The position numbers were made by a program, and so were the translations under genes. Shown in pieces: positions 1-8,194 of a DNA stretch of 64,000 nucleotides (the stretch's first letter is position 1; each line of letters opens with the position of its first letter). The stretch is from positions 80,347-144,346 of the forward strand of contig NZ_QBKP01000010.1 of the NCBI RefSeq assembly GCF_003054195.1, in the 5' to 3' direction. Under the pieces are notes generated by a model, which was not told the DNA's origin, did no database searches, and saw only the letters and a list, made by a program, of their open reading frames with translations. This stretch comes from Gemmobacter caeni. GTDB lineage: Bacteria > Pseudomonadota > Alphaproteobacteria > Rhodobacterales > Rhodobacteraceae.

Positions 1-349
1 TGGCGATGGGCGCGATCCCGTTCGAAACGGTCGCGGCGGGGACATCGCGCAGATTCACAAAGAATTTCTCGAACCAGCGTTCAAGGTTCAGCCCGTTCCA
101 CAGGATCAGATCCGCCCCCTGCGCCTTCACCAGATCACGCGGCGTCGGCTCGTATCCGTGAATCTCGGCACCGGGGCGGGTGATCGAAACCACCTCGGCC
201 GCATCACCGGCCACATTCTGCGCCATATCGGCAATGATGGTGAAGGTGGTGACGACCTTCAGCCGCTCCTGCGCGGCGGCGGCGGCCCCCGTCAGGCCGG
301 TCAGGGCAAGGCCTGTGGCCATGCCCAAAATTGCTCGTCTGCAGATCAT
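1..349 (-). CDS. sitA: Mn/Fe ABC transporter substrate-binding protein, SitA-like (partial)
   Basis: The N-terminal 116 codons of a periplasmic metal-binding protein run off the left edge. The start is the ATG ending at 349. A signal peptide covers about residues 1-25 and ends in an Ala-rich c-region. It is followed by the cluster-9 metal receptor pattern: VVTTFTIIADMAQNVAGDA, then GAEIHGYEPTP with His63 as the likely first metal ligand, then DLILWNGLNLERWFEKF. This wording is closest to SitA/YfeA-type manganese/iron receptors rather than ZnuA, because no His-rich loop is visible in the part present. The gene diverges from a Fur-family regulator, the usual setting for sit operons. The transporter's ATPase and permeases should lie to the left of the window. 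The family is clear; the metal (Mn versus Fe or Zn) is inferred. Confidence 0.85.
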   Translation of the reverse strand, partial: MICRRAILGMATGLALTGLTGAAAAAQERLKVVTTFTIIADMAQNVAGDAAEVVSITRPGAEIHGYEPTPRDLVKAQGADLILWNGLNLERWFEKFFVNLRDVPAATVSNGIAPIA

Positions 350-405
350 CGGATTCTCCCTGTCGCCCCACATGCATTTAGGAATGATTTGCAACTGTCA
401 AGCCA

Positions 406-424
406 GATGCGAGTCATTTGCATC
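406..424. promoter_or_regulatory. candidate Fur/Mur operator between sitA and the regulator
   Basis: A 19-bp imperfect inverted repeat has GATGC and GCATC arms around a 9-bp centre. Related TTGCA motifs lie nearby, giving three TTGCA-type half-sites between about 387 and 436. It has the length of a Fur box but matches the classical AT-rich consensus at only about half its positions. Alphaproteobacterial Mur boxes are known to diverge from that consensus. Its place between two divergent genes fits an autoregulated operator. The site is inferred, not proven. Confidence 0.45.
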
Positions 425-465
425 TGAGACTTGCATCCGCACGGGAAAATGCGCGAAGAGAAAGT

Positions 466-909
466 ATGACCGACCACGACCACAGAACCGAAAAGCTGAC
501 AGACGCGCTGCGTCAGGCAGGCGTGCGCATCACCCGCCAGCGGGCGGCGCTGCTGTCGGTGCTTGCCGATGCCGAAGACCACCCCGAAGCCACCGAGCTT
601 CACCGCCGCGCCGAAGAAGTGGTGCCGGGCATTTCCCTCTCGACCGTCTATCGCACCCTGACCGAGCTGGAGATGCAGGGTGTGATCCTGCGCCATCAGT
701 TCGAAGGCACGCCCGCACGCTTTGAACATACCGAAACGCATCACCACGACCATATGATCGACGTGGAAACCGGCGAGGTGGTGGAATTTGCGAACGAACG
801 GATCGAGCGGCTTCAGGCCGAGATCGCCGATGCGATGGGCTACGAAATCGTCCATCACCGGCTGGAGCTTTATGTCCGCAAAAAGCGAAGCCCAGCCCCG
901 CAGGGGTAA
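466..909 (+). CDS. Fur-family metal-responsive repressor (Fur/Mur)
   Basis: A 147-aa ferric or manganese uptake regulator. The N-terminal winged helix carries the family pattern VRITRQRAALLSVL and LSTVYRTLTELEMQGV. The C-terminal dimerisation domain carries the metal-site motif HHHDHMIDVETGEVVEF. No CxxC structural zinc pair is visible near the C terminus, as in many alphaproteobacterial Fur/Mur proteins. I chose the ATG at 466, preceded by an AGAGAAAG ribosome site, over an in-frame ATG at 418 that would lie inside the operator repeat. Divergence from sitA suggests that it represses manganese/iron uptake when metal is sufficient. In this bacterial group such proteins often act as Mur (Mn-sensing); which metal is sensed cannot be read from the sequence. 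Confidence 0.88.
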   Translation: MTDHDHRTEKLTDALRQAGVRITRQRAALLSVLADAEDHPEATELHRRAEEVVPGISLSTVYRTLTELEMQGVILRHQFEGTPARFEHTETHHHDHMIDVETGEVVEFANERIERLQAEIADAMGYEIVHHRLELYVRKKRSPAPQG

Positions 910-1004
910 GGGCGCGGAAATCCGCGATTACGGCGCGGCCCTTTGCAGCTTCCCCCGATGATCCGGCCATTTCCCTTGCCGCCGCAAGCTGGCAGACTGA
1001 TCCA

Positions 1005-2516
1005 ATGACCCGCCGCCTGCCTCTTCTGGAAAGCCCGGTGAAGCTTGCTGCCCTTGGCGTCGGGCTTGGCCTTGCCCTGCTGACGGGCCTTGGCCTCTGG
1101 CAACACCGGACGCTGACCACGGAACTTGCGCAGCAAACCGCTGTGCTGCACCGTCTGGCCTCGCAGCGGGCCGATCAGCATGACGCGCATCTGACCGCAC
1201 TTTCTGCCATTGCAGTGGCCAGCGACGAACCGGATCAACGGCTGTTTCTGGAGGTGGCGGCAACGATCACCCGCTTTTATCCGCGCATCAGCGCCGTCAC
1301 GCTGGTGCCGCTGATCGCGGAAGGCCGCACGGTCGGTGCCGCGATAAACCCGACCCTTGCCGCGAATATCCGGGCGGCTGCACTGGCGTCCGGGGGCGGG
1401 ATCGCGCTGCTGCCTGATCCGGGGCGGGAGGGCCACTACATCATGGTCAAGCGCAGCCCCAATTCCGCTGCCGCGCGCTATGGGCTCAGCCTGTCCATCG
1501 ACGCCGCCGGTCTGCTGGACGAGGCCGGGGACTACTGGCGCCAGCCCAGCGTGGGCGTGACCCTGTCGCTGCCCGATGGCACCCCGCTGCTTCACCATGG
1601 TGCGTTCGGCGCGGCGCACGAAACCCGGACCCTTGGCAGCGTCTCGCAGCCTCTGGTGCTGGAAACCACCCGCAGCGTCACCCCTTCCGATCTGTTTCCG
1701 CCGTTACGCACCGGCCTGATCCTGCTGGTCGCCATGCTTCTGGCCGGGGCGGCGCTGGCTCTTCTGCGTCAACGGCAACGCGCACGGCAGGCCCTGGAAC
1801 AGGCGCGGCTCAGCGCACTCGACTCGCGGCTGGCCCATGCGGCACGGGTGAATGCATTGGGCGAGCTGGCCAGCGGACTGACGCACGAGCTGACGCAGCC
1901 GCTGACCGCCATTCTGGCGCAGGCACAGGCCGGGCGGCGCTTGCTCGCGCGCGATGACCGGGACCGGCTTGCCTCCGTGCTGGAAGATACCGTGACGCAG
2001 GCCCGCCGCGCCTCGGCCATACTGGAACGCTTTCGCAACTGGTCGCGGCCGCAAGCTGCGCCGGTGCAGGCTTTCGACCTGCGTGAGGCGCTGAACAATG
2101 TCGCAGCCCTGCTGGCGCCGCAGGCGGCGGCGCAGGGGGTAAGACTGACCTTCGATCTGCCCGCCGAGGCGGTTCGCGTCCGTGCCGATCCGGTCGAGAT
2201 GGAGCAGGTTTGCTTCAACCTGCTGAGGAATGCGCTGGAAGCATTGCAAGACCGGCCCGACGGGCAGATCCGTGTCACCTTGCGGGCGGGGGCCGGCCGT
2301 GCGGAACTTACGGTGCGCGACACCGGCCCCGGCGTCGCGCCCGATCTGCGGCCCCGGCTGTTCACGCCCTTCACCACCACCCGCCCGGAAGGCACCGGGC
2401 TGGGCCTCGCGCTCAGCCAGCGGCTGATCGAACGCGCCGGGGGCGAAATCGGGCTGGAAGACAGCGCCGAAGGTGCCAGCTTTCGCATCACCCTGCCGCT
2501 GGAGGGCGCCGCATGA
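1005..2516 (+). CDS. membrane sensor histidine kinase
   Basis: A 503-aa two-component sensor. A first membrane helix lies at about residues 13-30. An extracytoplasmic sensory region of about 200 residues follows, then a second helix at about 230-250. The dimerisation/phosphoacceptor domain has the H-box GELASGLTHELTQPL, with phosphoacceptor His294. The ATPase domain has the N box (NLLRNALEAL), the G1 box (DTGPGVAP) and the G2 box (GTGLGLALS). It overlaps the response regulator by ATGA (2513-2516), so the two are translationally coupled. The kinase core resembles the FixL/DctB class. The sensory region is not recognised. The nearby secreted HbpS-type gene suggests that it may read a signal delivered by that protein, but this is inference from context. 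Confidence 0.88.
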   Translation: MTRRLPLLESPVKLAALGVGLGLALLTGLGLWQHRTLTTELAQQTAVLHRLASQRADQHDAHLTALSAIAVASDEPDQRLFLEVAATITRFYPRISAVTLVPLIAEGRTVGAAINPTLAANIRAAALASGGGIALLPDPGREGHYIMVKRSPNSAAARYGLSLSIDAAGLLDEAGDYWRQPSVGVTLSLPDGTPLLHHGAFGAAHETRTLGSVSQPLVLETTRSVTPSDLFPPLRTGLILLVAMLLAGAALALLRQRQRARQALEQARLSALDSRLAHAARVNALGELASGLTHELTQPLTAILAQAQAGRRLLARDDRDRLASVLEDTVTQARRASAILERFRNWSRPQAAPVQAFDLREALNNVAALLAPQAAAQGVRLTFDLPAEAVRVRADPVEMEQVCFNLLRNALEALQDRPDGQIRVTLRAGAGRAELTVRDTGPGVAPDLRPRLFTPFTTTRPEGTGLGLALSQRLIERAGGEIGLEDSAEGASFRITLPLEGAA

Positions 2517-3121
2517 CCCGCCCTGTCTATCTGGTCGATGATGATGCGGCGGTGCGTCAGGCGCTGACGCTGCTGTTGTCGACGGTCGATATTCCCGTGA
2601 CTGGATTTGCCGATCCGCAAGCCTTTCTGGCCCGCCTGCCGCAGCTGACGCCCGGCTGCCTGATCCTGGATATCCGCATGCCGGTGATTTCCGGCCTGAA
2701 GTTGCAGGAACGTCTGGCGGAACTTGCAGTCGACTGGCCCACCATCGTGATGTCCGGTCATGGTGATATCGAGGCCTGCCGCCGCGCCTTTCGCAACGGG
2801 GCTATCGACTTCCTGTCAAAGCCGGTGGACGAGCAGGATCTGATCGACGCGATCCAGAAGGCGCAGGGCATTCTGGACCGCCAACTGGACCGTCGGGCCG
2901 AACTCGCGGAAACGCTCGCTCTGCTGGCAGCCCTGACCCCGCGCGAGGCGGAGGTGCTGGAGCGCATCGCAGCAGGTTTCACCACGCGCCAGATCGCCGG
3001 GGGGCTGGGCCTGTCCCCCCGCACGGTGGAAAGCCATCGCGCCTCCATCGCAGCCAAGCTCGGGACAATCTCGCAGGCAGAGATGACCCGGCTCTGGCTG
3101 GAAGGCCGCGCCACTCCGTAG
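2513..3121 (+). CDS. response regulator, receiver plus LuxR-type HTH (FixJ family)
   Basis: A 202-aa FixJ/NarL-class regulator. The receiver domain (about 1-120) has the acidic pocket VDDD, phosphoacceptor Asp53 in ILDIRMP, the MSGHGD switch segment and the conserved Lys in FLSKPVD. The C-terminal HTH (about 140-195) has the signatures LTPREAEVLERIAAG and LSPRTVESHRASIAAKLG. The start is the ATG overlapping the kinase stop codon. Its own stop codon lies inside a perfect inverted repeat (3114-3131) just before the HbpS-type gene. A regulator of this type probably acts on the downstream promoter. The cognate signal is unknown. Confidence 0.9.
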   Translation: MTRPVYLVDDDAAVRQALTLLLSTVDIPVTGFADPQAFLARLPQLTPGCLILDIRMPVISGLKLQERLAELAVDWPTIVMSGHGDIEACRRAFRNGAIDFLSKPVDEQDLIDAIQKAQGILDRQLDRRAELAETLALLAALTPREAEVLERIAAGFTTRQIAGGLGLSPRTVESHRASIAAKLGTISQAEMTRLWLEGRATP

Positions 3122-3150
3122 TTCTACGGAGACTGCGTGCAAGGCCTACG
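3114..3150. promoter_or_regulatory. candidate response-regulator site: inverted repeat plus repeated CTACG
   Basis: CTCCGTAG and CTACGGAG form a perfect 8-bp inverted repeat with a 2-bp centre (3114-3131), overlapping the regulator's stop codon. A second CTACG (3146-3150) lies 22 bp after the first (3124-3128), about two helical turns. Repeats phased like this are typical of sites for LuxR/FixJ-class dimers. Its position 60-100 bp before the HbpS-type gene suggests that the adjacent two-component system controls that gene. The repeats are seen directly; the role is inferred. Confidence 0.4.
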
Positions 3151-3182
3151 AATACCGGCCCCGGCGTCGCAGGTTTAGGTTT

Positions 3183-3201
3183 CTGTCATCACTCATGACA
3201 G
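3183..3201 (+). promoter_or_regulatory. inverted repeat overlapping the ribosome site of the HbpS-type gene
   Basis: CTGTCAT, a 5-nt spacer and ATGACAG form a perfect 7-bp inverted repeat. The right arm ends where the AGGAG ribosome site (3200-3204) of the gene starting at 3211 begins. In RNA it would form a hairpin abutting the ribosome site; in DNA it could be a dimer site close to the transcription start. Neither role is established. Confidence 0.35.
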
Positions 3202-3210
3202 GAGATACCG

Positions 3211-3696
3211 ATGATCCGCATTCCCGTTCTGGCTGCCGTCCTGCTGGCGCCCTTTGCCGCCACCGCGCAGGATCTGCCGACCGCACCCTATCTGCCGCTG
3301 GACATGGCGGTGAAAGCCGCCGATGCCGCCGTGCAGGCCTGCGCCGCAGAAGGGCACAAGGTCAGCGTGGCCATCGTGGCCCGCGACGGTGCCACCAAGG
3401 TAATGCTGAAGGCCGATGGCTCTGGCCCGCATACAGGCAGCAGCGCCACCGGCAAGGCCTTCACTGCGGCGGCAATGGGCCGCGATACCGCCGGTCTGGC
3501 CGAGTTCATCGCCGGAAAACCTGCCAATGATGGTCTGCGCGATATGGATGCGCGGATGGTCATTCAGGCGGGCGGCCTGCCGATCCGCATGGGCGAGGCC
3601 CTGGTGGGCGGCATCGGTGTCGGCGGCGCGCCCTCGGGCGACATCGACGCGGCTTGCGCGGTGACGGGCCTGAGCGCCATCGGCGCCATGCAGTAA
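3211..3696 (+). CDS. secreted GlcG/HbpS-family protein
   Basis: A 161-aa protein with a signal peptide (about residues 1-20, ending FAATAQ) and a single GlcG/HbpS domain (formerly DUF336). Visible family features are the N-terminal helix with alternating Ala and Lys, the strand VSVAIVARDGATKVML, the GKAFTAAAMG helix and the closing GGLPIRMGEALVGGIGVGGAPSGDIDAACA. Members form octamers. The best known, Streptomyces HbpS, binds heme and signals to the SenS/SenR two-component system. Here too the gene lies next to a kinase/regulator pair. The start ATG has a good AGGAG site 6 nt upstream. A role as periplasmic accessory sensor or heme/cofactor binder is inference; related proteins also occur near alcohol-oxidation genes. 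Confidence 0.8.
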   Translation: MIRIPVLAAVLLAPFAATAQDLPTAPYLPLDMAVKAADAAVQACAAEGHKVSVAIVARDGATKVMLKADGSGPHTGSSATGKAFTAAAMGRDTAGLAEFIAGKPANDGLRDMDARMVIQAGGLPIRMGEALVGGIGVGGAPSGDIDAACAVTGLSAIGAMQ

Positions 3697-3707
3697 GCAC
3701 AATGGCT

Positions 3708-3732
3708 GCCCTGCCGGACACCCCGGCAGGGC
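3708..3732. terminator. bidirectional terminator hairpin between converging genes
   Basis: A perfect 10-bp stem (GCCCTGCCGG with CCGGCAGGGC) and a 5-nt loop fill the 40-bp gap between the converging HbpS-type gene and nosX. There is no U-tract on either side, so it may rely on Rho or act only as an RNA 3' end stabiliser. Confidence 0.65.
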
Positions 3733-3736
3733 GGGG

Positions 3737-4645
3737 TCACAATGGCACAAGCGACAGGGCAGCGGTTTCGGCAAACCGATCACAGAGCGCGGTGATGTCG
3801 GCGCGGTCCTGTATCAGGCAGGCGGCGGTTGACAGCGCATCGGCCAGCGCCGCCGAAGGCGCGGCGATGGTCACCGCGCGCCAGACCGGCCGCGCGGGGT
3901 TGCCCGTCACCGGGTCAAGGATATGGCCCCGCATCCCTGCCGCATCGAAAGTCGTGCCCAGCGTGCCCGAGGTCGCCAGTGCCCGGTCGCGCAACGGCAC
4001 GGTTCTGCCGTCCTGCAACTGCACCGGCCAGTCACCGCCGCGCGGATCGCCGCCGAGCGCACGCATCTCGCCCGTGTCGATCAGGATGTCGCCCAGCCCC
4101 TCTGCCCGCAGCAGATCCGTCACCCGGTCAGCGATATAGCCCTGTGCGATACCGTTCAGTGTCAGCGCCATGCCGGGGTCGATCCGGACCTGCCCCGCCT
4201 CGATCCGCAGCCGGTGCCAGCCGGTCCGGGCGCGGGCAGCGGCCAGTTCGCCGACATCAGGAACCCGACCCCGGCTCGCCGTTTCGGCCTGCAAGGACCA
4301 GAGCGGTTGCACTGTCGGATCGAAGCGGCCCCCGCTTGCCGCATGAACCCGTCCCGCCAGCGTCAGGCACTCCAGCAGGTCGAATGGCGGTGCCTCCAGC
4401 ACACCCGCCACATTCAGCCGCATCAGCGCCGATGACGGGCGGTACAAGCTGAACACATCCTCCAGCCGGGCAATCTCGGCCATGGCGCGGGCGGCAATCG
4501 CCGGGGCTTCGGGATGCGCCAGCCGCAGCGTCACCTGCGCGCCGAGTGCCTGCCCGGTGGCAATATGCAAGGGCGGCGCGGCGCGGGCGGCTGCGGGCAG
4601 CGCCATCACGGCGGAAATGGCAAGAAAGCGGCGACGGGTCAGCAT
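3737..4645 (-). CDS. nosX: NosX, ApbE-type FAD:protein FMN transferase
   Basis: A 302-aa periplasmic flavin transferase of the ApbE family, the last gene of the nos operon. A twin-arginine-like signal (RRRFLAISAVMALPAAARA) occupies residues 3-21. The FAD-binding/transfer core contains GAQVTLRLAHPE, FDPTVQPLW, LTLNGIAQGYIADRV and ILIDTGEMRALGGD, with the Mg-ligand region TSGTLGTTFD. NosX covalently attaches FMN to a Thr of NosR, which feeds electrons to nitrous oxide reductase. I chose the ATG at 4645, which has a GGAGG site, over an upstream in-frame start that would put the Tat motif deep inside the protein. It lies 4 bp after nosL, so the two are co-translated. Confidence 0.93.
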   Translation of the reverse strand: MLTRRRFLAISAVMALPAAARAAPPLHIATGQALGAQVTLRLAHPEAPAIAARAMAEIARLEDVFSLYRPSSALMRLNVAGVLEAPPFDLLECLTLAGRVHAASGGRFDPTVQPLWSLQAETASRGRVPDVGELAAARARTGWHRLRIEAGQVRIDPGMALTLNGIAQGYIADRVTDLLRAEGLGDILIDTGEMRALGGDPRGGDWPVQLQDGRTVPLRDRALATSGTLGTTFDAAGMRGHILDPVTGNPARPVWRAVTIAAPSAALADALSTAACLIQDRADITALCDRFAETAALSLVPL

Positions 4646-4649
4646 CGGA

Positions 4650-5201
4650 TCAACCTCCGGTCTGGCGGGACAGGTCTTGCAGGCGGCGCTGCCAGTCGGC
4701 GTCTTCTGCGGTATCGGGGGCGGCAAGGGTCACAAGCGCATCGGGGATCGCCTGCAAGGACATGACCTGCCCGCCGTGGCGGGCGGCAAAGGCGCGGGCG
4801 GCGACGATATCGGAAAAGGGCACGAATTCCGGTGCCCCCATGCCGCCTTCAATTTCGGCCCCGACAACGTAATGCGCCGTCCGCGCGTCGATCCAGTTGG
4901 TCGCGCCGGGGGTTTCCCATGTGGCGCCGGGCGCGGCCATATCATTGACCCAGACCGCCAGCACGCGGTGGCTTTGTTCCGGCGCGCGCAGATAGGCGAC
5001 CAGATCGCGAACCTGGCTGAAGAACAGCGGTGCGCCGGGCAGCCCCTCCAGATGGGCCTGCGCCTTGGGGCCCGGATGCTCCAGCAGGTTCATCTGGCAG
5101 TAGTAGCCCACCGCATCGGGGGTCAGCGCCACCGGATCGATGACTTGCGCGGCCTGTTCCTGACAGGCGGCCAGCAGCAGCATGAGGAACAGGCGTTTCA
5201 T
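4650..5201 (-). CDS. nosL: NosL copper chaperone lipoprotein
   Basis: A 183-aa outer-membrane or periplasm-facing lipoprotein with a lipobox LLAAC (lipidated Cys13). The mature part contains YYCQMNLLEHPGPKAQ, the NosL Cu(I) site motif (C-x-M) and the conserved H and G residues, then FFSQVRDLVAYL. NosL delivers copper to apo-NosZ for assembly of the CuZ centre. The start ATG overlaps the nosY stop as ATGA. In-frame upstream extensions would overlap nosY heavily and lack a signal peptide. The C-terminal tail, after VTLAAPDTAED, is unremarkable. Confidence 0.92.
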   Translation of the reverse strand: MKRLFLMLLLAACQEQAAQVIDPVALTPDAVGYYCQMNLLEHPGPKAQAHLEGLPGAPLFFSQVRDLVAYLRAPEQSHRVLAVWVNDMAAPGATWETPGATNWIDARTAHYVVGAEIEGGMGAPEFVPFSDIVAARAFAARHGGQVMSLQAIPDALVTLAAPDTAEDADWQRRLQDLSRQTGG

Positions 5202-6022
5202 GGCGTCACCCTGCGAAACCCGAGCACGGCAAGCGCCAGCACCAGCAGTGGCCACAGCAGCACAGAGGCCAGTGACTGCCACGGCGGGATGGTTGCGGAC
5301 GCACCCGCCACGCCCGCCGCCGCAGCCGTCGCCTCGGATGCCGCGAGGTTGTAGAGCCGGAACGCATCGGCCGGGTTCGCCAGCAAGGCCAGCGGAAAGG
5401 CGTTGAGCGTGAACCACCCGCCATTGTCGGCCACCACCGCGGCCAGCAGGCCAAGGTCATAAAGAACCACCAGCCCGAGCCACAGCCCGATTGCCAGCCC
5501 GGCCGCCCCCGAGGGCCGCCGTGACAGGGCCGACAGCGCATAGCCCACGCTGATGAAGGTCGCGCCCAGCAGAACCGAGGTCCAGAACAGTCGGATCAGC
5601 GCAGGCAGCCCGGCAACCGCCCCCGGATCGGACGAGAGCGCCGCAACAGCGGCCAGCCCGTAGCCCGTGCCGCAAGCCAGGGCCAGCACCGCCAGATGCG
5701 CCAGCATCTTGCCCACCAGCACCTCGGTCCGCGCGACCGGATAGGTCAGCAGCAGGGGCAATGTGCCGCGCTCCGCCTCGCCCGCGATGGCATCAAAGCT
5801 CATCAGCAGCGCCAGAAGCGGCACAAGATAGACACCCAGCGAGGTGAGGGAGGCCACGATGACTGACAGCCGGTCCACCCCCAGCCCTCCGGTAGGCGCC
5901 GATCCGGCGGCGGCCAGCACCAGCGAGAACAGGCCCATCAGCGCAACGGCAATGGAAACCCAGCGATTGCGCAGCGAGATGCGGAACTCGCAGGCGGCGG
6001 TGGCAAGAATGCGTCGGATCAT
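5198..6022 (-). CDS. nosY: NosY ABC transporter permease
   Basis: A 274-aa integral membrane protein with six predicted helices: about residues 17-37, 55-75, 105-130, 140-160, 170-195 and a final helix at about 248-268. It is an ABC-2-type permease that, with NosF and NosD, forms the complex required for sulfur/copper maturation of the CuZ centre of NosZ. It shares ATGA overlaps with nosF upstream and nosL downstream. The length is normal for the family. Confidence 0.93.
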   Translation of the reverse strand: MIRRILATAACEFRISLRNRWVSIAVALMGLFSLVLAAAGSAPTGGLGVDRLSVIVASLTSLGVYLVPLLALLMSFDAIAGEAERGTLPLLLTYPVARTEVLVGKMLAHLAVLALACGTGYGLAAVAALSSDPGAVAGLPALIRLFWTSVLLGATFISVGYALSALSRRPSGAAGLAIGLWLGLVVLYDLGLLAAVVADNGGWFTLNAFPLALLANPADAFRLYNLAASEATAAAAGVAGASATIPPWQSLASVLLWPLLVLALAVLGFRRVTP

Positions 6023-6903
6023 TGCCCGGCCCTCTGGCTGAAATGGCTGTAGATGTCTTCAAGGCTGGGGGGCAGCACCTCCAGATCGGCAACCGCATCG
6101 CCCATCGCGGTGATCCGCGCCAACAGCGCCAGCTTCTCGTCCTGCGCACAGGTCAGATGCAGCGCACCGCCCACTGCCACCGCGCCCGGCAGATCCAGTT
6201 CTGCCCCCGCGCGCGGCGTCACATGCAGGGCGACGGGCAGCGCCGCCTGCCGCCGCAGATCGGCCAGCGGGCCTTCGGCCACGAGCCGCCCTTTCGAGAG
6301 GATCAGGATACGATCCGTCCGCGCCTCCACCTCGGTCAGCGCATGCGAGGAGAGCAGGATCGAAGCCCCGCGCGCCGCCAGCCCGTCCAGCAGCGCATAG
6401 AAATCGCGCCGCGACACCGGATCAAGGCCCGAAGTCGGTTCGTCCAGCACCAGAAGGCGCGGGCTGCCGATCAACGCCTGCGCAAGGCCGACACGCTGCC
6501 GCATCCCCTTGGAATAGGTGCCGATCCGCCGTCGCGCGGCTGCGCCCAGCCCCACCTGCTCCAGCAGTGGCAGCGCCGCCGTTGCAGGCTCACCGCGCAG
6601 CGCGAGGTAGTGGCGCATCTGTTCCAGCCCGGTCAGCGCCGGGTGGAAGGCCGCGTTTTCCGGCAGATAGGCCACCTGCGCCCGTGCCGCAGCCGACCCC
6701 GGCGCGGCGCTGCAGACCGTAACCTGCCCCGCCGTTTGCGGGATCAGCCCGAGGATGATCTTCATCATCGTCGACTTGCCCGCACCATTATGGCCCAGCA
6801 GCGCGACACGCTCGCCCGGCGCGACGGAAAGCGTCACGTCCGACAGGGCCGTCACCCCCGCGAATTGCTTAGTGAGACCCGAGATCGTCAGGGTTGAAGT
6901 CAT
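6019..6903 (-). CDS. nosF: NosF ABC transporter ATPase
   Basis: A 294-aa ATPase with Walker A GHNGAGKST, signature motif YSKGMRQRVGLAQAL, Walker B LLVLDEPTSGLD and a switch His in LLSSHALTE. A C-terminal extension of about 80 residues follows, as in other NosF proteins. It energises the NosDFY machine that matures nitrous oxide reductase. The ATG at 6903 gives a 35-nt overlap with the end of nosD. This is the only long overlap in the operon; no later Met gives a complete nucleotide-binding fold. Confidence 0.94.
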   Translation of the reverse strand: MTSTLTISGLTKQFAGVTALSDVTLSVAPGERVALLGHNGAGKSTMMKIILGLIPQTAGQVTVCSAAPGSAAARAQVAYLPENAAFHPALTGLEQMRHYLALRGEPATAALPLLEQVGLGAAARRRIGTYSKGMRQRVGLAQALIGSPRLLVLDEPTSGLDPVSRRDFYALLDGLAARGASILLSSHALTEVEARTDRILILSKGRLVAEGPLADLRRQAALPVALHVTPRAGAELDLPGAVAVGGALHLTCAQDEKLALLARITAMGDAVADLEVLPPSLEDIYSHFSQRAGQ

Positions 6904-8194
6904 CGAATTTGCCTTTCGCCCAACGGCCGGCCACTTCGGCCTCCATCGCGGCGATGTCTGCGGATACGGGAAGGGTGAGCGGCGCCATCAGCGGCGCACT
7001 GTCCACCACGCCACCGGGCAGCGTGGCGGGGAAGTTGGATTGCGACCAGCGGATCAGCTGCACCGAAGGCGCGCCGGTCAGCAGCCGGGCCGCAGGCTGC
7101 GACCACAGAATATGGTCCATCAGATCGTTCGGACGGAACACTGAATCAGCGATGCCATCACCATTCAGGTCGAAGGCCGGATGATCCGACCAGTAATTGC
7201 CGCGCCCCTTGAAGCTCCATTCCAGAAGCCGGGTGCCGACATATTTCACCTGCTCGGCATTGCCGATGAAGGCATTCCCGGTCAGCACATTACGTTCCGA
7301 TCCGGCGGTGAAGTGGATGCCGATGCCGCAGCCCTCGAACCTGTTGCCCCAGATCAGGTTCTTGTGGGCATTGTAGATGAACAGGCATTTCTTCGTGCCG
7401 CCCCGCACCAGATTGCCCGAGACATCGGCGCTGTTGGCGAAGTTCAGCATCACGCCATGCTCGCGGTCGCCGAGGCTGCGGTTGCCCTGCACCTTCACCC
7501 GGTCGGAGAACATGATGGCAAAGCCAAGATGGTTGCCGATGCTGATGTTGTCCGACACCTCGCTGTCATGGGTATACATGTAGTGGACGGCGAAGCGCAG
7601 GTCCCGGAACAGGTTGCCGCGATACAGCCCCTTGCGCGAGGTGTTGGAAAAGATGCCGTCGCGTCCCCAGCGCACGGAATTGCCGGTGACGACCGTGCCG
7701 GGACTGTTCCAGATGTAGATACCGTTGCCCCGGTCATTCATGCGGGGGTTCCGGCGGCCCTCGATCACATTGCCGGTGACCTGCGCATCGCGCCCGCCAT
7801 GCACGTCGATCCCGTGCATGTTGTCCTGCAGCAGCAGACCCGAAATTCGGGCACGGTCGGCGCCCTTGAGGATCTTCACCCCTGAGTCCAGATCGGCATT
7901 GGCATTGCCCGATCCGGTGACGCTGAACCCTTCCAGCGTCACATCAGGCGCGGCGATGGTGATGACGGTGCCCTGTCCCAGCCCGTCAACCCGTGCCCCG
8001 CGCGGGCCGCGCAGGGTCAGCGGGCGGTCGATGCGGATGGGACCAGGGTAGTCCCCCTCCTGCAACAGGAGCACATCGCCGGGGGCTGCCCCGGCGATGG
8101 CGGCGGCCAGCCCCGTCCCCGGCGCCACGGCGCGCTGGTCCGCCAAAGCGGGCAGTGCCAGAAGGCACAGGGCAAGGGCCAGCCGGAGGGTCAT
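6869..8194 (-). CDS. nosD: NosD periplasmic copper/sulfur-handling protein
   Basis: A 441-aa periplasmic protein with a short Sec signal ([14 protein letters not shown]) and a right-handed beta-helix built from parallel repeats of the CASH/NosD type. These are visible as recurring patterns such as [36 protein letters not shown] and GIHFTAG. NosD binds the NosFY membrane complex, and copper from NosL passes through it for CuZ assembly. The start is the ATG overlapping the nosZ stop as ATGA at 8191-8194. Longer in-frame extensions lie inside nosZ and have no signal peptide. Confidence 0.93.
   Translation of the reverse strand: MTLRLALALCLLALPALADQRAVAPGTGLAAAIAGAAPGDVLLLQEGDYPGPIRIDRPLTLRGPRGARVDGLGQGTVITIAAPDVTLEGFSVTGSGNANADLDSGVKILKGADRARISGLLLQDNMHGIDVHGGRDAQVTGNVIEGRRNPRMNDRGNGIYIWNSPGTVVTGNSVRWGRDGIFSNTSRKGLYRGNLFRDLRFAVHYMYTHDSEVSDNISIGNHLGFAIMFSDRVKVQGNRSLGDREHGVMLNFANSADVSGNLVRGGTKKCLFIYNAHKNLIWGNRFEGCGIGIHFTAGSERNVLTGNAFIGNAEQVKYVGTRLLEWSFKGRGNYWSDHPAFDLNGDGIADSVFRPNDLMDHILWSQPAARLLTGAPSVQLIRWSQSNFPATLPGGVVDSAPLMAPLTLPVSADIAAMEAEVAGRWAKGKFDDFNPDDLGSH

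Noticed and set aside
3211-3696. HbpS-type protein as glycolate oxidase subunit GlcG
   Set aside because: It has a signal peptide and no glcDEF genes are near, so the periplasmic HbpS-like interpretation fits better.
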